From: Aliarcobacter trophiarum LMG 25534
GTDB taxonomy: Bacteria; Campylobacterota; Campylobacteria; Campylobacterales; Arcobacteraceae
Direction: 5' to 3'
Length of the DNA stretch: 64,000 bases
Assembly: GCF_003355515.1 (NCBI RefSeq)
Contig: NZ_CP031367.1
Span: 1-64,000 of the forward strand
Positions 18,634 through 28,578 of this stretch are shown piece by piece. Made by a program: the position numbers and the translations under genes. Every line of letters starts with the position of its first letter. Positions within the stretch are counted from its first letter, which is position 1. Below the pieces are notes generated by a model that did no database searches, was not told the DNA's origin, and saw nothing but the letters and a program-made list of their open reading frames with translations.

Positions 18634-19812
18634 ATGATAAAATTGTTTGATAGAAATAACAACATTGCAATTCTTATTGCTGGGATATTTTCAATAATAA
18701 TTGGGCTTGGAGTAGCAAGATTTGCTTTTACAGGTTTGATACCTGCTATGCTTGATGATTATATTACTATTAAGTTCGTAGGGATACTAGCTTCACTAAA
18801 TTTTGCTGGATATTTGGGTGGTTCTATTTTTTCTATTTTTATAAAAGATATAAATTTTAAAGTATATCTTTATAGATTGGGAGTTTTTTTAGCTATAACT
18901 ACAACTTTTATTTTAGCTTTTAGTTCAAATGATACTTTGTGGTTAATAGGAAGAGTTTTGGGTGGTTTTGCAGGAGCTATGTGTTTAATTGTTGGAACTT
19001 CAATAGTGATGCAAAAGTTAACTATAAAAAGTAAAACAAAAGCTATGGGAATACACTTTAGTGGAATAGGATTCTCTATTTTAACAACAGATTTAATAGC
19101 AAGATTTGTTTTAAGCATGGGTTATACATGGAGAGATAGTTGGACAATTCTAGCTATTTTTGCTCTTGTTTTATCAGTTTATAGTATGTATATTTTATCT
19201 TTTGATAAAGAGATAAAGCAAAATGCGGTAAAGGTAAAGTTTGATTTTACTATTTTTACACCTTTTGTTATAGTTTTGATTATCGCATATTTTACAGAAG
19301 GTGTTGGCTTTGTAGTACAAGCTACATTTTTACCAGATATTATAAATAATCTAAAAGGTTTAGATGGTTTTGGAAGTATTACTTGGACTTTAGTTGGAGT
19401 GGCTGGTATTCCATCTTGTATTATTTGGATGTTATTGGCTCATAGATTTGGAAGCTCAAATATAATAATAATTGCACTTTTACTTCAAGCAGTAGGAATT
19501 TTAATTCCAGTTCTATCTTCAAATGTTTACTTAAATCTTCTAAGTGGAGTTTTATATGGAGGAACTTTTATAGGACTTGTTGCACTTTTTATGAATTTAG
19601 GAGGGCAACTATCAAAAGGAAATCCTGTTGTTTTGATGGGTGCTATGACCTCTTCATATGGAATAGGGCAGGTTATTGCTCCACTATATAGTGTTTATTT
19701 TATAGAAAAATATGGAAGTTATGATTATGCTTTGATTTTAACAGCAGTAATAGTTGTTGCTGGAGCTATTTTACTTCTACTTGCAAAGAAGTTTGAACCA
19801 GAGATAGAGTAA
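18634..19812 (+). CDS. YbfB/YjiJ family MFS transporter
   Basis: A 392-residue major facilitator with about 12 membrane helices. The family start is recognisable: IIIGLGVARFAFTGLIPAML, then SLNFAGYLGGS and a GRVLGGFAGAMCLIVG helix; the second half has GVGFVVQATFLPDI and a closing GIGQVIAPLYSVYF. Members of the YbfB/YjiJ group are usually annotated as sugar or drug transporters without proven substrate. It is transcribed divergently from the LysR regulator and has a near-consensus promoter in between. Confidence 0.88.
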   Translation: MIKLFDRNNNIAILIAGIFSIIIGLGVARFAFTGLIPAMLDDYITIKFVGILASLNFAGYLGGSIFSIFIKDINFKVYLYRLGVFLAITTTFILAFSSNDTLWLIGRVLGGFAGAMCLIVGTSIVMQKLTIKSKTKAMGIHFSGIGFSILTTDLIARFVLSMGYTWRDSWTILAIFALVLSVYSMYILSFDKEIKQNAVKVKFDFTIFTPFVIVLIIAYFTEGVGFVVQATFLPDIINNLKGLDGFGSITWTLVGVAGIPSCIIWMLLAHRFGSSNIIIIALLLQAVGILIPVLSSNVYLNLLSGVLYGGTFIGLVALFMNLGGQLSKGNPVVLMGAMTSSYGIGQVIAPLYSVYFIEKYGSYDYALILTAVIVVAGAILLLLAKKFEPEIE

Positions 19813-19880
19813 TAATATTATTTAAAGAATTATCTAAAATATGATACTATTTTTGTATTTTATTTTAAAAGGTGCAAAAG

Positions 19881-21092
19881 ATGCAAAAAGATAGACTATA
19901 TTTAGATAGTTTTCCAGATGAGAGAGGATATTTTGGTAAATTTGGTGGTTCATTTATTCCACCTCAATTAGTAGAGCCATTTAATGAAATAAATGAAGCA
20001 TATAAAAAGTTATCAAAGGATTTTAACTTTTTAAATGAGTTAAAATCTATTAGAAAATATTATCAAGGAAGACCAACACCTGTCTATTTTGCAAAAAATC
20101 TATCAAATTTTGCTGGTGCTAATATATATTTAAAAAGAGAGGATTTAAACCATACAGGTGCTCATAAACTAAATCACTGTATGGCTGAAGCATTACTTGC
20201 AAAATATTTAGGTAAGAAAAAGTTAATAGCTGAAACAGGTGCTGGACAACATGGTGTTGCACTAGCAACGGCTGCTGCTTATTTTGGTTTAGAGTGTGAA
20301 ATTCATATGGGTGAAGTTGATATAAAAAAAGAGCATCCAAATGTGGTAAAAATGAAGATCTTAGGAGCAAAAGTAGTTCCTGTAAGTAAAGGTTTAAAAA
20401 CTTTAAAAGAGGCTGTTGATAGTGCATTTGAGAGCTATTTAAATGATACAAAAAACTCACTTTTTGCAATAGGAAGTGTAGTGGGTCCTCATCCATTTCC
20501 AAAGATGATTAGAGATTTTCAAAGTGTTGTTGGCTTTGAAGCAAAAGAGCAATTTTTTGAGATGACAGGAAAATTACCAGATGTGGTAGCTGCTTGTATT
20601 GGAGGTGGAAGTAATGCTATGGGAATATTTAGTGGATTTATTGAGGATAGTGTAGATCTATATGCAGTTGAACCAGCAGGAAAAGGTGAAAAAATAGGTG
20701 AGCATAGTGCAAGTATTACTTATGGAAAAGAGGGAGTTATGCATGGCTTTAACTCTATTATGTTAAGTGATGAAAATGGTGAACCAGCCCCTGTACATAG
20801 TATTGCAAGTGGGATAGATTATCCAAGTGTAGGACCAGAACATGCATATTTAAGTAGTATTGGAAGAACGAAAGTGGCTCTTTGTAGTGATACTGAAGCA
20901 ATTGAAGCATTTTATACACTTTCCAGATTAGAAGGAATTATTCCAGCTTTAGAGTCATCTCATGCAGTTGGATTTGCTATAAAATATGCTAAGAGTGAAG
21001 AGAATTTTGGGAAATCTATTTTAATAAACCTTAGTGGAAGAGGAGATAAAGATATAGATTTTGTGATAGAAAACTTTCCAGAAAATTTATAA
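19881..21092 (+). CDS. trpB: stand-alone tryptophan synthase beta-like protein
   Basis: PLP enzyme of the TrpB family, 403 residues, which condenses indole with serine to form tryptophan. The PLP Lys96 is in HTGAHKLNH and the catalytic Glu118 in [19 protein letters not shown] binds the cofactor phosphate. The motif reads KLNH where classical TrpB1 has K(I/T)NN, and no trpA or other trp gene is adjacent, so it may be a second copy working on free indole or a divergent member. GTG 19872 is an alternative start, but ATG 19881 fits the AAAAGG Shine-Dalgarno better. A TATGAT box (19840-19845) may be its -10. Confidence 0.88.
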   Translation: MQKDRLYLDSFPDERGYFGKFGGSFIPPQLVEPFNEINEAYKKLSKDFNFLNELKSIRKYYQGRPTPVYFAKNLSNFAGANIYLKREDLNHTGAHKLNHCMAEALLAKYLGKKKLIAETGAGQHGVALATAAAYFGLECEIHMGEVDIKKEHPNVVKMKILGAKVVPVSKGLKTLKEAVDSAFESYLNDTKNSLFAIGSVVGPHPFPKMIRDFQSVVGFEAKEQFFEMTGKLPDVVAACIGGGSNAMGIFSGFIEDSVDLYAVEPAGKGEKIGEHSASITYGKEGVMHGFNSIMLSDENGEPAPVHSIASGIDYPSVGPEHAYLSSIGRTKVALCSDTEAIEAFYTLSRLEGIIPALESSHAVGFAIKYAKSEENFGKSILINLSGRGDKDIDFVIENFPENL

Positions 21093-21113
21093 AAGTAGGG
21101 ATAACCCTACTTT
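21092..21113. terminator. bidirectional terminator between trpB and yceI
   Basis: AAAGTAGGG (21092-21100) pairs with CCCTACTTT (21105-21113) around ATAA. It sits between convergent genes, with T-rich sequence leaving the stem in both directions. Confidence 0.75.
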
Positions 21114-21122
21114 ATAAAGAGA

Positions 21123-21686
21123 TTATTTTTTCTTAGCTTCAATATCTACTTTAATTTTTACTTCATTTGCAACAGCAACTCCACCTAGCTCTATAGCTTT
21201 ATTCCATTTTAAATCAAAGTCTTGTCGATTTATTTTTCCCTCTAGTGAGAAACCTACCTTATCACCCAAAACTGAAATATCTTCAACTTTTAAAGTTACA
21301 GGTTTTGAAATTCCTCTTATTGTAAGAGTTCCTTCCATTTTTCCATCATCACCATCTGCTTTATATGATGTCATAGTAAAAGACATTTTAGGAAATTTTT
21401 CACTAGCAAAAAAGTCATCACTTCTTAAGTGGTTATCTCTATCACTTATTCCTGTATCAATAGATTTTGTCTCAACATTCGCAACAAGCTTTTTAAATGT
21501 TTTATTTGCATTATCAAACTCTAAATCTGCATCATAAGATGTAAATTTTCCATGAACATTTGTAATCATCATATGCTTTACACTAAACCCAACATTTGAG
21601 TGAGCGTTATCAACCGTATATGGAGCAGCCATTAGTAAACCTCCCGATAAAATCATTGCACTAGCAATTTTAGATAATAAGTTCAT
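21123..21686 (-). CDS. yceI: YceI family periplasmic lipid-binding-like protein
   Basis: Periplasmic protein of 187 residues with a signal peptide (1-20, LLMAAPY) and the YceI lipocalin-like beta-barrel: YTVDNAHSNVGFSVKHMMITNVHGKF at the N-terminus, DRDNHLRSDDFFASEKFPKMSF in the middle and NRQDFDLKWNKAIE near the end. Relatives bind polyisoprenoids and are induced by high pH or stress; the exact ligand here is unknown. It is downstream of the Cus-like efflux operon but has its own -10 and an AAAGGGG Shine-Dalgarno, and ends at a bidirectional terminator. Confidence 0.93.
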   Translation of the reverse strand: MNLLSKIASAMILSGGLLMAAPYTVDNAHSNVGFSVKHMMITNVHGKFTSYDADLEFDNANKTFKKLVANVETKSIDTGISDRDNHLRSDDFFASEKFPKMSFTMTSYKADGDDGKMEGTLTIRGISKPVTLKVEDISVLGDKVGFSLEGKINRQDFDLKWNKAIELGGVAVANEVKIKVDIEAKKK

Positions 21687-21716
21687 TCCAACCCCTTTAT
21701 TTTAAATTTACTCCTA

Positions 21717-21735
21717 ATCATATAACTTTAAAGTT
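21717..21735 (-). promoter_or_regulatory. probable yceI promoter
   Basis: TATGAT on the minus strand (21722-21717), preceded by a perfect 12-nt palindrome AACTTTAAAGTT (21724-21735) in the -20 to -35 zone. The palindrome may be an operator or a weak terminator for cusA. Confidence 0.45.
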
Positions 21736-21751
21736 AATAAAAAATAAAATT

Positions 21752-24700
21752 TCATAGATGAGCTTTTTTTTCTATAAATATATAAAATATTGTAGGAATA
21801 ATAAAAAGAGTTAGAAATGCTGAACTAAGCATTCCACCAATCATAGGAGCAGCTACTCTTTGCATTATTTCACTTCCTACTGAGCTTATATACATAATTG
21901 GAATAAGTCCACCTAAAATAGCAAAAAGGGTCATTAGTTTTGGTCTTAGCCTTAAAACAGCACCTTGATAAATAGCCTCTTTTATACTCTGTTTTGTTTT
22001 GTTTGTAAGTTTCTTATATGCTTCATCTAAATATATCATCATAACTATAGATGTCTCAGCAGCAACTCCTAAAAGTGCCATAAATCCTACAATTACGGCA
22101 ATAGATAGATTAAACCCTAAAAAATCTATATAAAAGAGTCCACCACTTAAAGCAAAAGGGAGAGTAAAAAATATAATCAAAGTGTATTTTAGATTTTTTA
22201 GTGCCATATATATTAAAATAAAAATAAATACCAAGACCAAAGGTATTATTAATAATAGTTTATCCATAGCGTGTTTTAAAAATTCACTTTGCCCTGACCA
22301 CTCAAAATAGTAACCACTTGGAAGTTTAAAATCTTTTAAAAGCATATTTGCTTTTATCTTATACTCATCTATTGAGTAGCTTGTTTTTGGGCTTATATAG
22401 ATATATGCAACTTTTAAAGCCTTTTCAGATTGAATAATACTAGGGCTCTCTTCATAATTTAAAACAGCAAAAGTTTTAAGAGGTTTGAAACCTAAATTTG
22501 TCTTTATTTGAAGGTTTTCTAAAGCCTCTAAGCTCTCTCTTTGCTCTGCTTGATATCTAATACTTATTGGATATCTTTCTAAGTTATCCAAAAATAGTGT
22601 AAGTTGTTCTGCTCCAACTCCAATACTTAAATTCTCCAAAATATCGTCTTTATTTATACCATATCTACTTAAGCTCTCTTCATCTATTTTTATATTTAAA
22701 TAGTAACCTTGATTTATCTTATCAGCACTAACACTCATAGTTCCTTCATGAGTTTTTAAAATGTTCTCTATTTTGCTACTCTCTTCTTGAAGTATTTGTA
22801 AATCTTTTCCATATAGTTTTATTCCTAAAGGTGTTCTAATACCTGTAAGTAACATATCAATTCTTCCTTTAATAGGGTATGTCCATGTATTAATCAAACC
22901 TTTTATTTGAAGCTTTTTATCCATCTCATCTATTAGTTTTTTATATGTCATTCCATCTCGCCATTGTGATTGAGGTTTAAAAGTTATGATTGTTTCAAGC
23001 ATTGCTAGTGGAGCAGGGTCTGTTGCAGTAGCAGCTCGTCCAGCTTTTGCAAAGCTATTTTCTACTTCAGGGAATGATTTTATTACCATATTTGTCTTTT
23101 GTGCCAATTCACGTGCTAAATTAGTACCTATACCATAAGGAGTTACAGGCATATACATAAATGTTGCTTCATTTAGTGTTGGCATAAATTCCCACTTTTG
23201 TTTTGAGTATGTATAAATTCCCAAAAACAAAATAAAAAAGAAAATAGTAAGTATTAAATATTTTAGTTTTAAACTAAGTTTTAAAAGTGGAGAGTATATC
23301 TTTATAAAAAAGTTATTTAAGATATTTTTATCTTCACTTACTATTTTTCCTTTTATAAAATAGAGCATTAAAATAGGAACTAATGTAATAGAGATTATAG
23401 CCCCACCTAGCATTGCAAAAGTTTTTGTAAAAGCTAGTGGAGAGAATAGTTTTCCCTCTTGTCCACTAAGGGCAAAAATTGGTAAAAAAGATACAACTAT
23501 TAATAAAAGAGCAAAGAATATAGGACGACCAACCTGTTTTGCTGATTCAATAATTACTCTAAATCTCTCTTCTTCACTAATATTCTCTTTTCCTTGAAGA
23601 TGTTTATGAGCATTTTCTACCATTACAATTGTTGCATCAACCATAGCCCCAATTGCTATTGCAATTCCACCTAAACTCATAATATTTGAACCAATACCAA
23701 ATAGTTTCATAAGTAAAAAGCTAATTAGCACCGTTAGAGGAAGAGTAATGATTATAATTAAAGCACTTCTAAAATGGAGTAAAAATAATCCAACAATTAT
23801 CATAACAATTATTGATTCTTCAACTAAGGTTCTTTTTAAAGTATCAATAGCAGCATCTATTAGTGAGGTTCTATCATATACCTCAACCACCTCAACATCT
23901 TCAATATGTAGAGTTTTTAGCTTCTCTTTTACCTTTTGTATTGTGCTATAAACATTAGTTTTGTATCTAGTAACTACAATACCTCCAACAACTTCTCCTT
24001 CTCCATTTAATTCAGCTACTCCTCTTCTATCAAGACTTGTAAGGTTTATAGATGCCACATCTTTTATTTTTAATGGAGTATTATTTAAAGTTTTAATTGT
24101 AATCTCTTCGATATCTTTTTTAGATTTTAAATATGCTCTTGCACTAATAATGTTTTCGTAGCCATTTTCAAGTATTACTCTAGCTCCACTATCATTGTTA
24201 TTCATAGTTATTGCATCTTTTAGCTCTTTTATACTTATATCATACTGCACTAACTTATCTTGGTTTAAAGTTATCTCATAACTTCGTACAAAACCTCCAA
24301 TAGTTGCAACTTCACTAACTCCATCAACTCCCAAAAGTGCAAACTTATAAAAATAGTCTTGTAGGGTTCTTAGCTCATCAAGGCTTTTACTATTTGATTT
24401 TAAAGCATATTGATAAGCCCAACCAACTCCAGAAGCATCTGGACCTAGTTTTACCTTTGCTAATGAGGGAAATGTTCCTTGAAGAGTTGAAAGTTGTTCT
24501 AAAATCCTACTTCTAGCATCATATAAATCAACTCCATCTTTAAAAATAATATATATCATAGAGTTTGAAAAGCTACTCATAGCTCTAATTGTTTCAATAT
24601 TAGGTAGGCTCATAAGATTTGAAATAAGTGGGTAAGATATTTGTTCTTCAATAGTTTTTGCACTCTGGTTTGCCCACTCAACTTCAATAATTACTTGATT

Positions 24701-24832
24701 TGCAGAGAGATCAGGAATAGCATCTAAATTTGTATTTTTTATAGCAATAATAGAAGCAAAACTAAGTAGAAAAAAGATAAAAAGAACTACAAATCTGTTT
24801 TTTACACTTAAATCAATTATCTTTTCAACCAT
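21752..24832 (-). CDS. cusA: CusA/CzcA-type heavy-metal RND efflux pump
   Basis: Inner-membrane proton/metal antiporter of 1026 residues, the normal HME-RND length, with twelve expected membrane helices in two halves (first after residue ~10, clusters at about 340-480 and 870-1020). The N-terminal NTNLDAIPDLSANQVIIEVEW and the proton-relay segment GGIAIAIGAMVDATIVMVENAHK are typical of CusA/CzcA. It would work with the adaptor and TolC-like proteins encoded just upstream to expel copper, silver or another metal from periplasm and cytoplasm. Metal choice is not decidable from what I can read. Confidence 0.93.
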   Translation of the reverse strand: MVEKIIDLSVKNRFVVLFIFFLLSFASIIAIKNTNLDAIPDLSANQVIIEVEWANQSAKTIEEQISYPLISNLMSLPNIETIRAMSSFSNSMIYIIFKDGVDLYDARSRILEQLSTLQGTFPSLAKVKLGPDASGVGWAYQYALKSNSKSLDELRTLQDYFYKFALLGVDGVSEVATIGGFVRSYEITLNQDKLVQYDISIKELKDAITMNNNDSGARVILENGYENIISARAYLKSKKDIEEITIKTLNNTPLKIKDVASINLTSLDRRGVAELNGEGEVVGGIVVTRYKTNVYSTIQKVKEKLKTLHIEDVEVVEVYDRTSLIDAAIDTLKRTLVEESIIVMIIVGLFLLHFRSALIIIITLPLTVLISFLLMKLFGIGSNIMSLGGIAIAIGAMVDATIVMVENAHKHLQGKENISEEERFRVIIESAKQVGRPIFFALLLIVVSFLPIFALSGQEGKLFSPLAFTKTFAMLGGAIISITLVPILMLYFIKGKIVSEDKNILNNFFIKIYSPLLKLSLKLKYLILTIFFFILFLGIYTYSKQKWEFMPTLNEATFMYMPVTPYGIGTNLARELAQKTNMVIKSFPEVENSFAKAGRAATATDPAPLAMLETIITFKPQSQWRDGMTYKKLIDEMDKKLQIKGLINTWTYPIKGRIDMLLTGIRTPLGIKLYGKDLQILQEESSKIENILKTHEGTMSVSADKINQGYYLNIKIDEESLSRYGINKDDILENLSIGVGAEQLTLFLDNLERYPISIRYQAEQRESLEALENLQIKTNLGFKPLKTFAVLNYEESPSIIQSEKALKVAYIYISPKTSYSIDEYKIKANMLLKDFKLPSGYYFEWSGQSEFLKHAMDKLLLIIPLVLVFIFILIYMALKNLKYTLIIFFTLPFALSGGLFYIDFLGFNLSIAVIVGFMALLGVAAETSIVMMIYLDEAYKKLTNKTKQSIKEAIYQGAVLRLRPKLMTLFAILGGLIPIMYISSVGSEIMQRVAAPMIGGMLSSAFLTLFIIPTIFYIFIEKKAHL

Positions 24833-24835
24833 TTT

Positions 24836-25813
24836 CTACCACTCCTCATCACTATTTGCATCATACAATCTATTTGTCATAGCATCTGCATCATATAAAA
24901 ACAGGGAGTTATTTATCACCTCTTCATCTAAATTAAGCCCACTAATTACCTCATAAAGATTACTATCTAGTCTTTTAGCTTCTATTTTCTTAGGAGTAAA
25001 AGAGCCATCTTCTTTTGGGATAAATACAAAATAGCCACTATCTTTTTTTATAATAGCTGTTTTTGGAAGAGTTATAATCTCATCTTTGCTAATCTCTATT
25101 CTTACTTTTCCAAACATAGCTGGATAAATTTTAGAATCTTTATTTTCCAAAACAAATCTTACATCAATAGTTTTATTCTCATTAAAAATAGGGTATATGA
25201 AATCAACTTTTGCTATAAAGGTTTTATCAAAGCCATCTATATTTATCTTTGCATTAAGATTCTCTTTTATAAATTTTAAATCTTCTTGATAAATAGTAGC
25301 AATAAACCAAATATTATCCAAAGATGAGATTGTAAATATGGTTTTTCCACTCTCAACAAAGCTTTTATTATTTATATTTTTTTGTGTGATTATTCCAGAA
25401 ATAGGGGAGCTAATAACTAGATTATTATTTGAAAATTTCGCATTTTGTATATCATAGCTTAATAGCTTTTGATAACTTTTTTTATATAGAGTTTCATCTA
25501 TATCTTTAACTATCTTTAACTCATTTTGTAAATTTGCTATCTCTTTTGAATAGATACTATAAAGCTCTTCACCTTTTTTTATACTCATATAATTTTTATT
25601 TGCATTTAAATTAGTAATATATCCATCAAATCTACTTACAATATCAATAGTTTTTTCTTCATTTAATTTTGTAATTCCATAATACTCTTTTGTATCTATA
25701 TAACTTGTTTTCTTTGCTTTAATTTTTTCTATATTAAATAGTTGTTTTGCATCAATTTGTTCTGCACTAAGATTTAATATAGTAAAAATTAAAAAAAGTA
25801 GTAGTTTTTTCAT
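24836..25813 (-). CDS. cusB: CusB-type periplasmic adaptor of the metal efflux pump
   Basis: Membrane fusion protein of 325 residues. It has a signal peptide (1-17), a lipoyl/barrel-sandwich domain split by a short helical hairpin (DGYITNLNANKNYMSIKKGEELYSIYS ... LVISSPISGIITQKNINNKSFVESG), then beta-barrel and membrane-proximal domains (TLPKTAIIKKDSGYFVFIPK). The N-terminal methionine-rich metal-binding part of E. coli CusB is absent. Its ATG overlaps the stop of the TolC-like gene by 4 nt and it ends 3 nt before cusA, so the three are translated together. Confidence 0.9.
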   Translation of the reverse strand: MKKLLLFLIFTILNLSAEQIDAKQLFNIEKIKAKKTSYIDTKEYYGITKLNEEKTIDIVSRFDGYITNLNANKNYMSIKKGEELYSIYSKEIANLQNELKIVKDIDETLYKKSYQKLLSYDIQNAKFSNNNLVISSPISGIITQKNINNKSFVESGKTIFTISSLDNIWFIATIYQEDLKFIKENLNAKINIDGFDKTFIAKVDFIYPIFNENKTIDVRFVLENKDSKIYPAMFGKVRIEISKDEIITLPKTAIIKKDSGYFVFIPKEDGSFTPKKIEAKRLDSNLYEVISGLNLDEEVINNSLFLYDADAMTNRLYDANSDEEW

Positions 25814-27000
25814 TTCACACCTCTGTTTGAATAGTAGATTAGTTCGCTGTAGTTTGCAAAGTATTTCTCTAAAACTTCGCTAGCTTTTAGTTCATAATCA
25901 ATTAGCTCATTTACGCTTTTTAAAATATCCTCAACTCTTGATTTATCAAATGATAAAGAGTTCTCTAAACTCTTTTGTAACTCTCTTTTTATTGGTATTA
26001 TTTCATTTTGTAAAATATTATAGTTTGCTTTATATTGTTCAATATTATTTAAGTATATTTCAGATTGAACTCTTAGATTTTTTAATTGACTCTGCTCTTT
26101 ATTGTTTGTCTCATTTGTATTTAAATTCGCTTTTAATTTATTAATATTTTCTGTTTTGTATATTGGAAGTGGAATAGAAACTGTAACATTTGCATAATCT
26201 TGCTCTTTGTTTTGCATATACTCTAAAGCCAAGGTTACTTCACTAAATTTCTTTGCCTCTTCAAGCTTTGAAATATCTTTATATTTTTGACTTATTGTTT
26301 GAAGAGATTTTATCTTTGGATGAGAGTTTAAACTCTCTATTACTCTTTTTTTATCAATATCTTTTATAATAAGATTATCATTAATTTTTTCAATTTTCTC
26401 ATAGCTTAAAAGCTCTAAATTTAGGTATAAATTATCTTTTGTAGTTTGTAGTTCATTTAACCTCATATTTAACTCAGACTTTGATATTTTTGTATTTAAT
26501 ATCTCATTTAAAGTTGTATTTTCATACATATATGAGTTTGTATATAGCTCTTCAACCCTATTTAGATTTTTTTGGTACTCTTTTAGAAGTTTTAGTCTAT
26601 TTTCTAAAATTAAGATTGAGTATGAATAAGAGTAGATTTTTGACTCAAATTCAAGCTTTTTATCTTCTAAATCAAACTCTATTAAAGTTTTCTCTTTTTT
26701 AGCAATACCCTCTTCAAGGTTTAATCTATCACCTATAGGAATTGCTTGTGAAAACTCCACTCCATACTCTTTTTGATCATTTAGGTAATTTTTGTTTAGT
26801 GCAATATTATTTGTCTTAAAACTCAACATCGGGTTTTGCCAATTTTTTGCCTGTTTTATTTGGAAATTTGCAATTTCAATAGATTTTTCAAGACTTTTTA
26901 TATCAAAATTATTTTCCAAGCTCTTATTTACAATCTCATTTATAGAGTTTGAAAATAGTGAGTTTATAGTAATAATTAAAACAAAAACTACCTTTTGCAT
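25810..27000 (-). CDS. cusC: TolC-family outer-membrane channel of the metal efflux pump
   Basis: Outer-membrane efflux protein of 396 residues: signal peptide (1-17), then the duplicated long alpha-helical TolC pattern with short beta-strand inserts (for example EKTLIEFDLEDKKLEFESKIYSYSYS and NLRVQSEIYLNNIEQYKANY). The first repeat contains SLENNFDIKSLEKSIEIANFQIKQAKNWQNP, a common TolC start. No lipobox Cys is visible, unlike E. coli CusC. It lies one base behind the YtkA-like gene and overlaps the adaptor gene, within an efflux operon of four genes. Confidence 0.88.
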   Translation of the reverse strand: MQKVVFVLIITINSLFSNSINEIVNKSLENNFDIKSLEKSIEIANFQIKQAKNWQNPMLSFKTNNIALNKNYLNDQKEYGVEFSQAIPIGDRLNLEEGIAKKEKTLIEFDLEDKKLEFESKIYSYSYSILILENRLKLLKEYQKNLNRVEELYTNSYMYENTTLNEILNTKISKSELNMRLNELQTTKDNLYLNLELLSYEKIEKINDNLIIKDIDKKRVIESLNSHPKIKSLQTISQKYKDISKLEEAKKFSEVTLALEYMQNKEQDYANVTVSIPLPIYKTENINKLKANLNTNETNNKEQSQLKNLRVQSEIYLNNIEQYKANYNILQNEIIPIKRELQKSLENSLSFDKSRVEDILKSVNELIDYELKASEVLEKYFANYSELIYYSNRGVK

Positions 27001-27001
27001 A

Positions 27002-27385
27002 TTAGAAACTTACACTACTTTTTATAGAGTGAATCTTTTCATCTGCTGTTTTAAATCTAAGATTATATTGCCATGTTCCATCCATACAAAAGTTAATCAC
27101 AAAACTATAAACATCACCTTTATAAGTTCCAACACCTTCATGTTCCATATATGGCATACCTGGCATCTCTGGCATAAAAAACTTTGCCTTTACTTGAGCA
27201 TCTTTTACCAAAACTCCATCTTTTGTGATTTTTGCATAAAACTCATTGCTTCCTGCACTTAAATCTCTTTTACTACTTAGCTCAATACTATAACCATCAA
27301 CTTCAAACTTCTCTTTTAAAGAGTCTGCGTTTAAAAAACTACTTGCCAAGAATAGGGCAAAAAAGATTTTAAATAGATTTTTCAT
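27002..27385 (-). CDS. YtkA-like periplasmic protein of the efflux operon
   Basis: A 127-residue exported protein: signal peptide (1-20, LNADS) followed by an immunoglobulin-like YtkA/FixH-type domain with GYSIELSSKRDLSAGSNEF and a Met/His-rich loop FFMPEMPGMPYMEHEG that could bind Cu(I) or another soft metal. The ATG at 27385 is preceded by AGGA at 8 nt; an ATG 9 nt upstream sits on the Shine-Dalgarno. It is the first gene of the efflux operon, so it may hand periplasmic metal to the pump, as CusF does in E. coli. That role is inferred. Confidence 0.82.
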   Translation of the reverse strand: MKNLFKIFFALFLASSFLNADSLKEKFEVDGYSIELSSKRDLSAGSNEFYAKITKDGVLVKDAQVKAKFFMPEMPGMPYMEHEGVGTYKGDVYSFVINFCMDGTWQYNLRFKTADEKIHSIKSSVSF

Positions 27386-27424
27386 AAATACCATCCTTTT
27401 TTTTGATATTTGAAAATCTATCTA

Positions 27425-27451
27425 AGTTTGTGTGTAGTTTGTGTGTAGTTT
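27425..27451. repeat. 11-bp tandem repeat, candidate response-regulator operator
   Basis: AGTTTGTGTGT occurs at 27425-27435 and 27436-27446, and AGTTT again at 27447-27451: 2.45 head-to-tail copies with the one-turn spacing used by OmpR-family regulators. It lies just behind the histidine kinase gene and about 40 bp upstream of the first efflux gene. Confidence 0.65.
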
Positions 27452-28526
27452 AGAAAAATATTTTAAATGTAGTCTCTTTATTTTCTATAGAGCGTATCTC
27501 TAGTTTTAAATTATACTTTTTACAGATTTTGTCAACAATATTTAATCCTAAACCAAAACCACCACTTTGGTTTGTTGCTCTAAAGAATCTTTTAAAAATA
27601 TCATCTAGTTTAGATTCTTCTATTCCTATTCCGTTATCTTTGATGCTTAATGATTTGTTTTTTAACTCTACTTCTATAAAGCCACCAATATTGTTGTATT
27701 TGACTGCATTTGAAAAAAGGTTATTAAACAGTCTTATAAAATCATCATTATTTATATAAAAACTAAACTCTTCAAGCTTTATTATAATATTTAGTTTTTT
27801 TCTTGAGAATATTGGTTCAAAGCTATCTATTTGCTCTTTTATAATCTTTGAAAGTTCTAAGTTTTCTAGCTTTTTTTCTATTTTATCTTCTAAAAAAAGA
27901 AAGGTTAAATCTTTATAGATCTCACTTACTCTATTTGCACTAAACTTTATTCTTTCTAGCTGTTTCTCATTTATATTTTCACTGCTACTTGACATTACTA
28001 TGGCACTTATTGGAGTGTTTAACTCATGAGTTGTATCTTTTATAAAGTTATTTAATCTAACTCTTTCATCATTTATGGGTTTTAAAAATAGTTTTGCTAA
28101 ATATACTCCAACTATAGAAATAATTGAATAAACAAATAAAAATATAAATATGATTTGATACTTTAAGCTATTTAATTTTGAACTAAAAGAAAAATCTTCT
28201 AAAGCTATATACCAGATGCCTAAATGTCCAACTGTAGAGTTATCAATTAGTTTTAAACTATCTTTTTTATGTATAAAACCTAGAGTATTCTCTAGCTTTT
28301 CATCTATTGAACCAAAAAGAAGTTCTCTGTTTTTATCATAAAAAGAGATTTTATAGCTATCATTTAAAATATATTTATCTTTATCAAATTTAAATTGATT
28401 CATATGCGAAACAATTATTTCATTAGAAACTTTTGAAAGAGTATTTTGCATATTTGATTTTATTAGATCAAAATAGAGGTTTTTCTCATTTTGATAGTAG
28501 AAGAATAGAGATAATAAAAGTAGCAC
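27450..28526 (-). CDS. sensor histidine kinase of the metal efflux two-component system
   Basis: Membrane sensor kinase: a first membrane helix at the very N-terminus, a periplasmic domain (about 20-125), a second membrane helix (about 126-150), then HisKA with the phospho-acceptor His in DTTHELNTPISAIV and HATPase_c with the N-box NNLFSNAVKYN and G-boxes DNGIGI and GGFGLGL. The only workable start in this frame is GTG 28526, which cuts into the first helix; the frame continues upstream as a good membrane-helix start without an initiation codon (see findings). It follows the response regulator gene and precedes the efflux operon, suggesting a CusS-like role. Confidence 0.88.
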   Translation of the reverse strand: MLLLLSLFFYYQNEKNLYFDLIKSNMQNTLSKVSNEIIVSHMNQFKFDKDKYILNDSYKISFYDKNRELLFGSIDEKLENTLGFIHKKDSLKLIDNSTVGHLGIWYIALEDFSFSSKLNSLKYQIIFIFLFVYSIISIVGVYLAKLFLKPINDERVRLNNFIKDTTHELNTPISAIVMSSSSENINEKQLERIKFSANRVSEIYKDLTFLFLEDKIEKKLENLELSKIIKEQIDSFEPIFSRKKLNIIIKLEEFSFYINNDDFIRLFNNLFSNAVKYNNIGGFIEVELKNKSLSIKDNGIGIEESKLDDIFKRFFRATNQSGGFGLGLNIVDKICKKYNLKLEIRSIENKETTFKIFF

Positions 28527-28578
28527 AAAAGATGAGCCAAGATAAAGAGCTAAAAAGTTCCTAAAACTTCTTTTCTCA

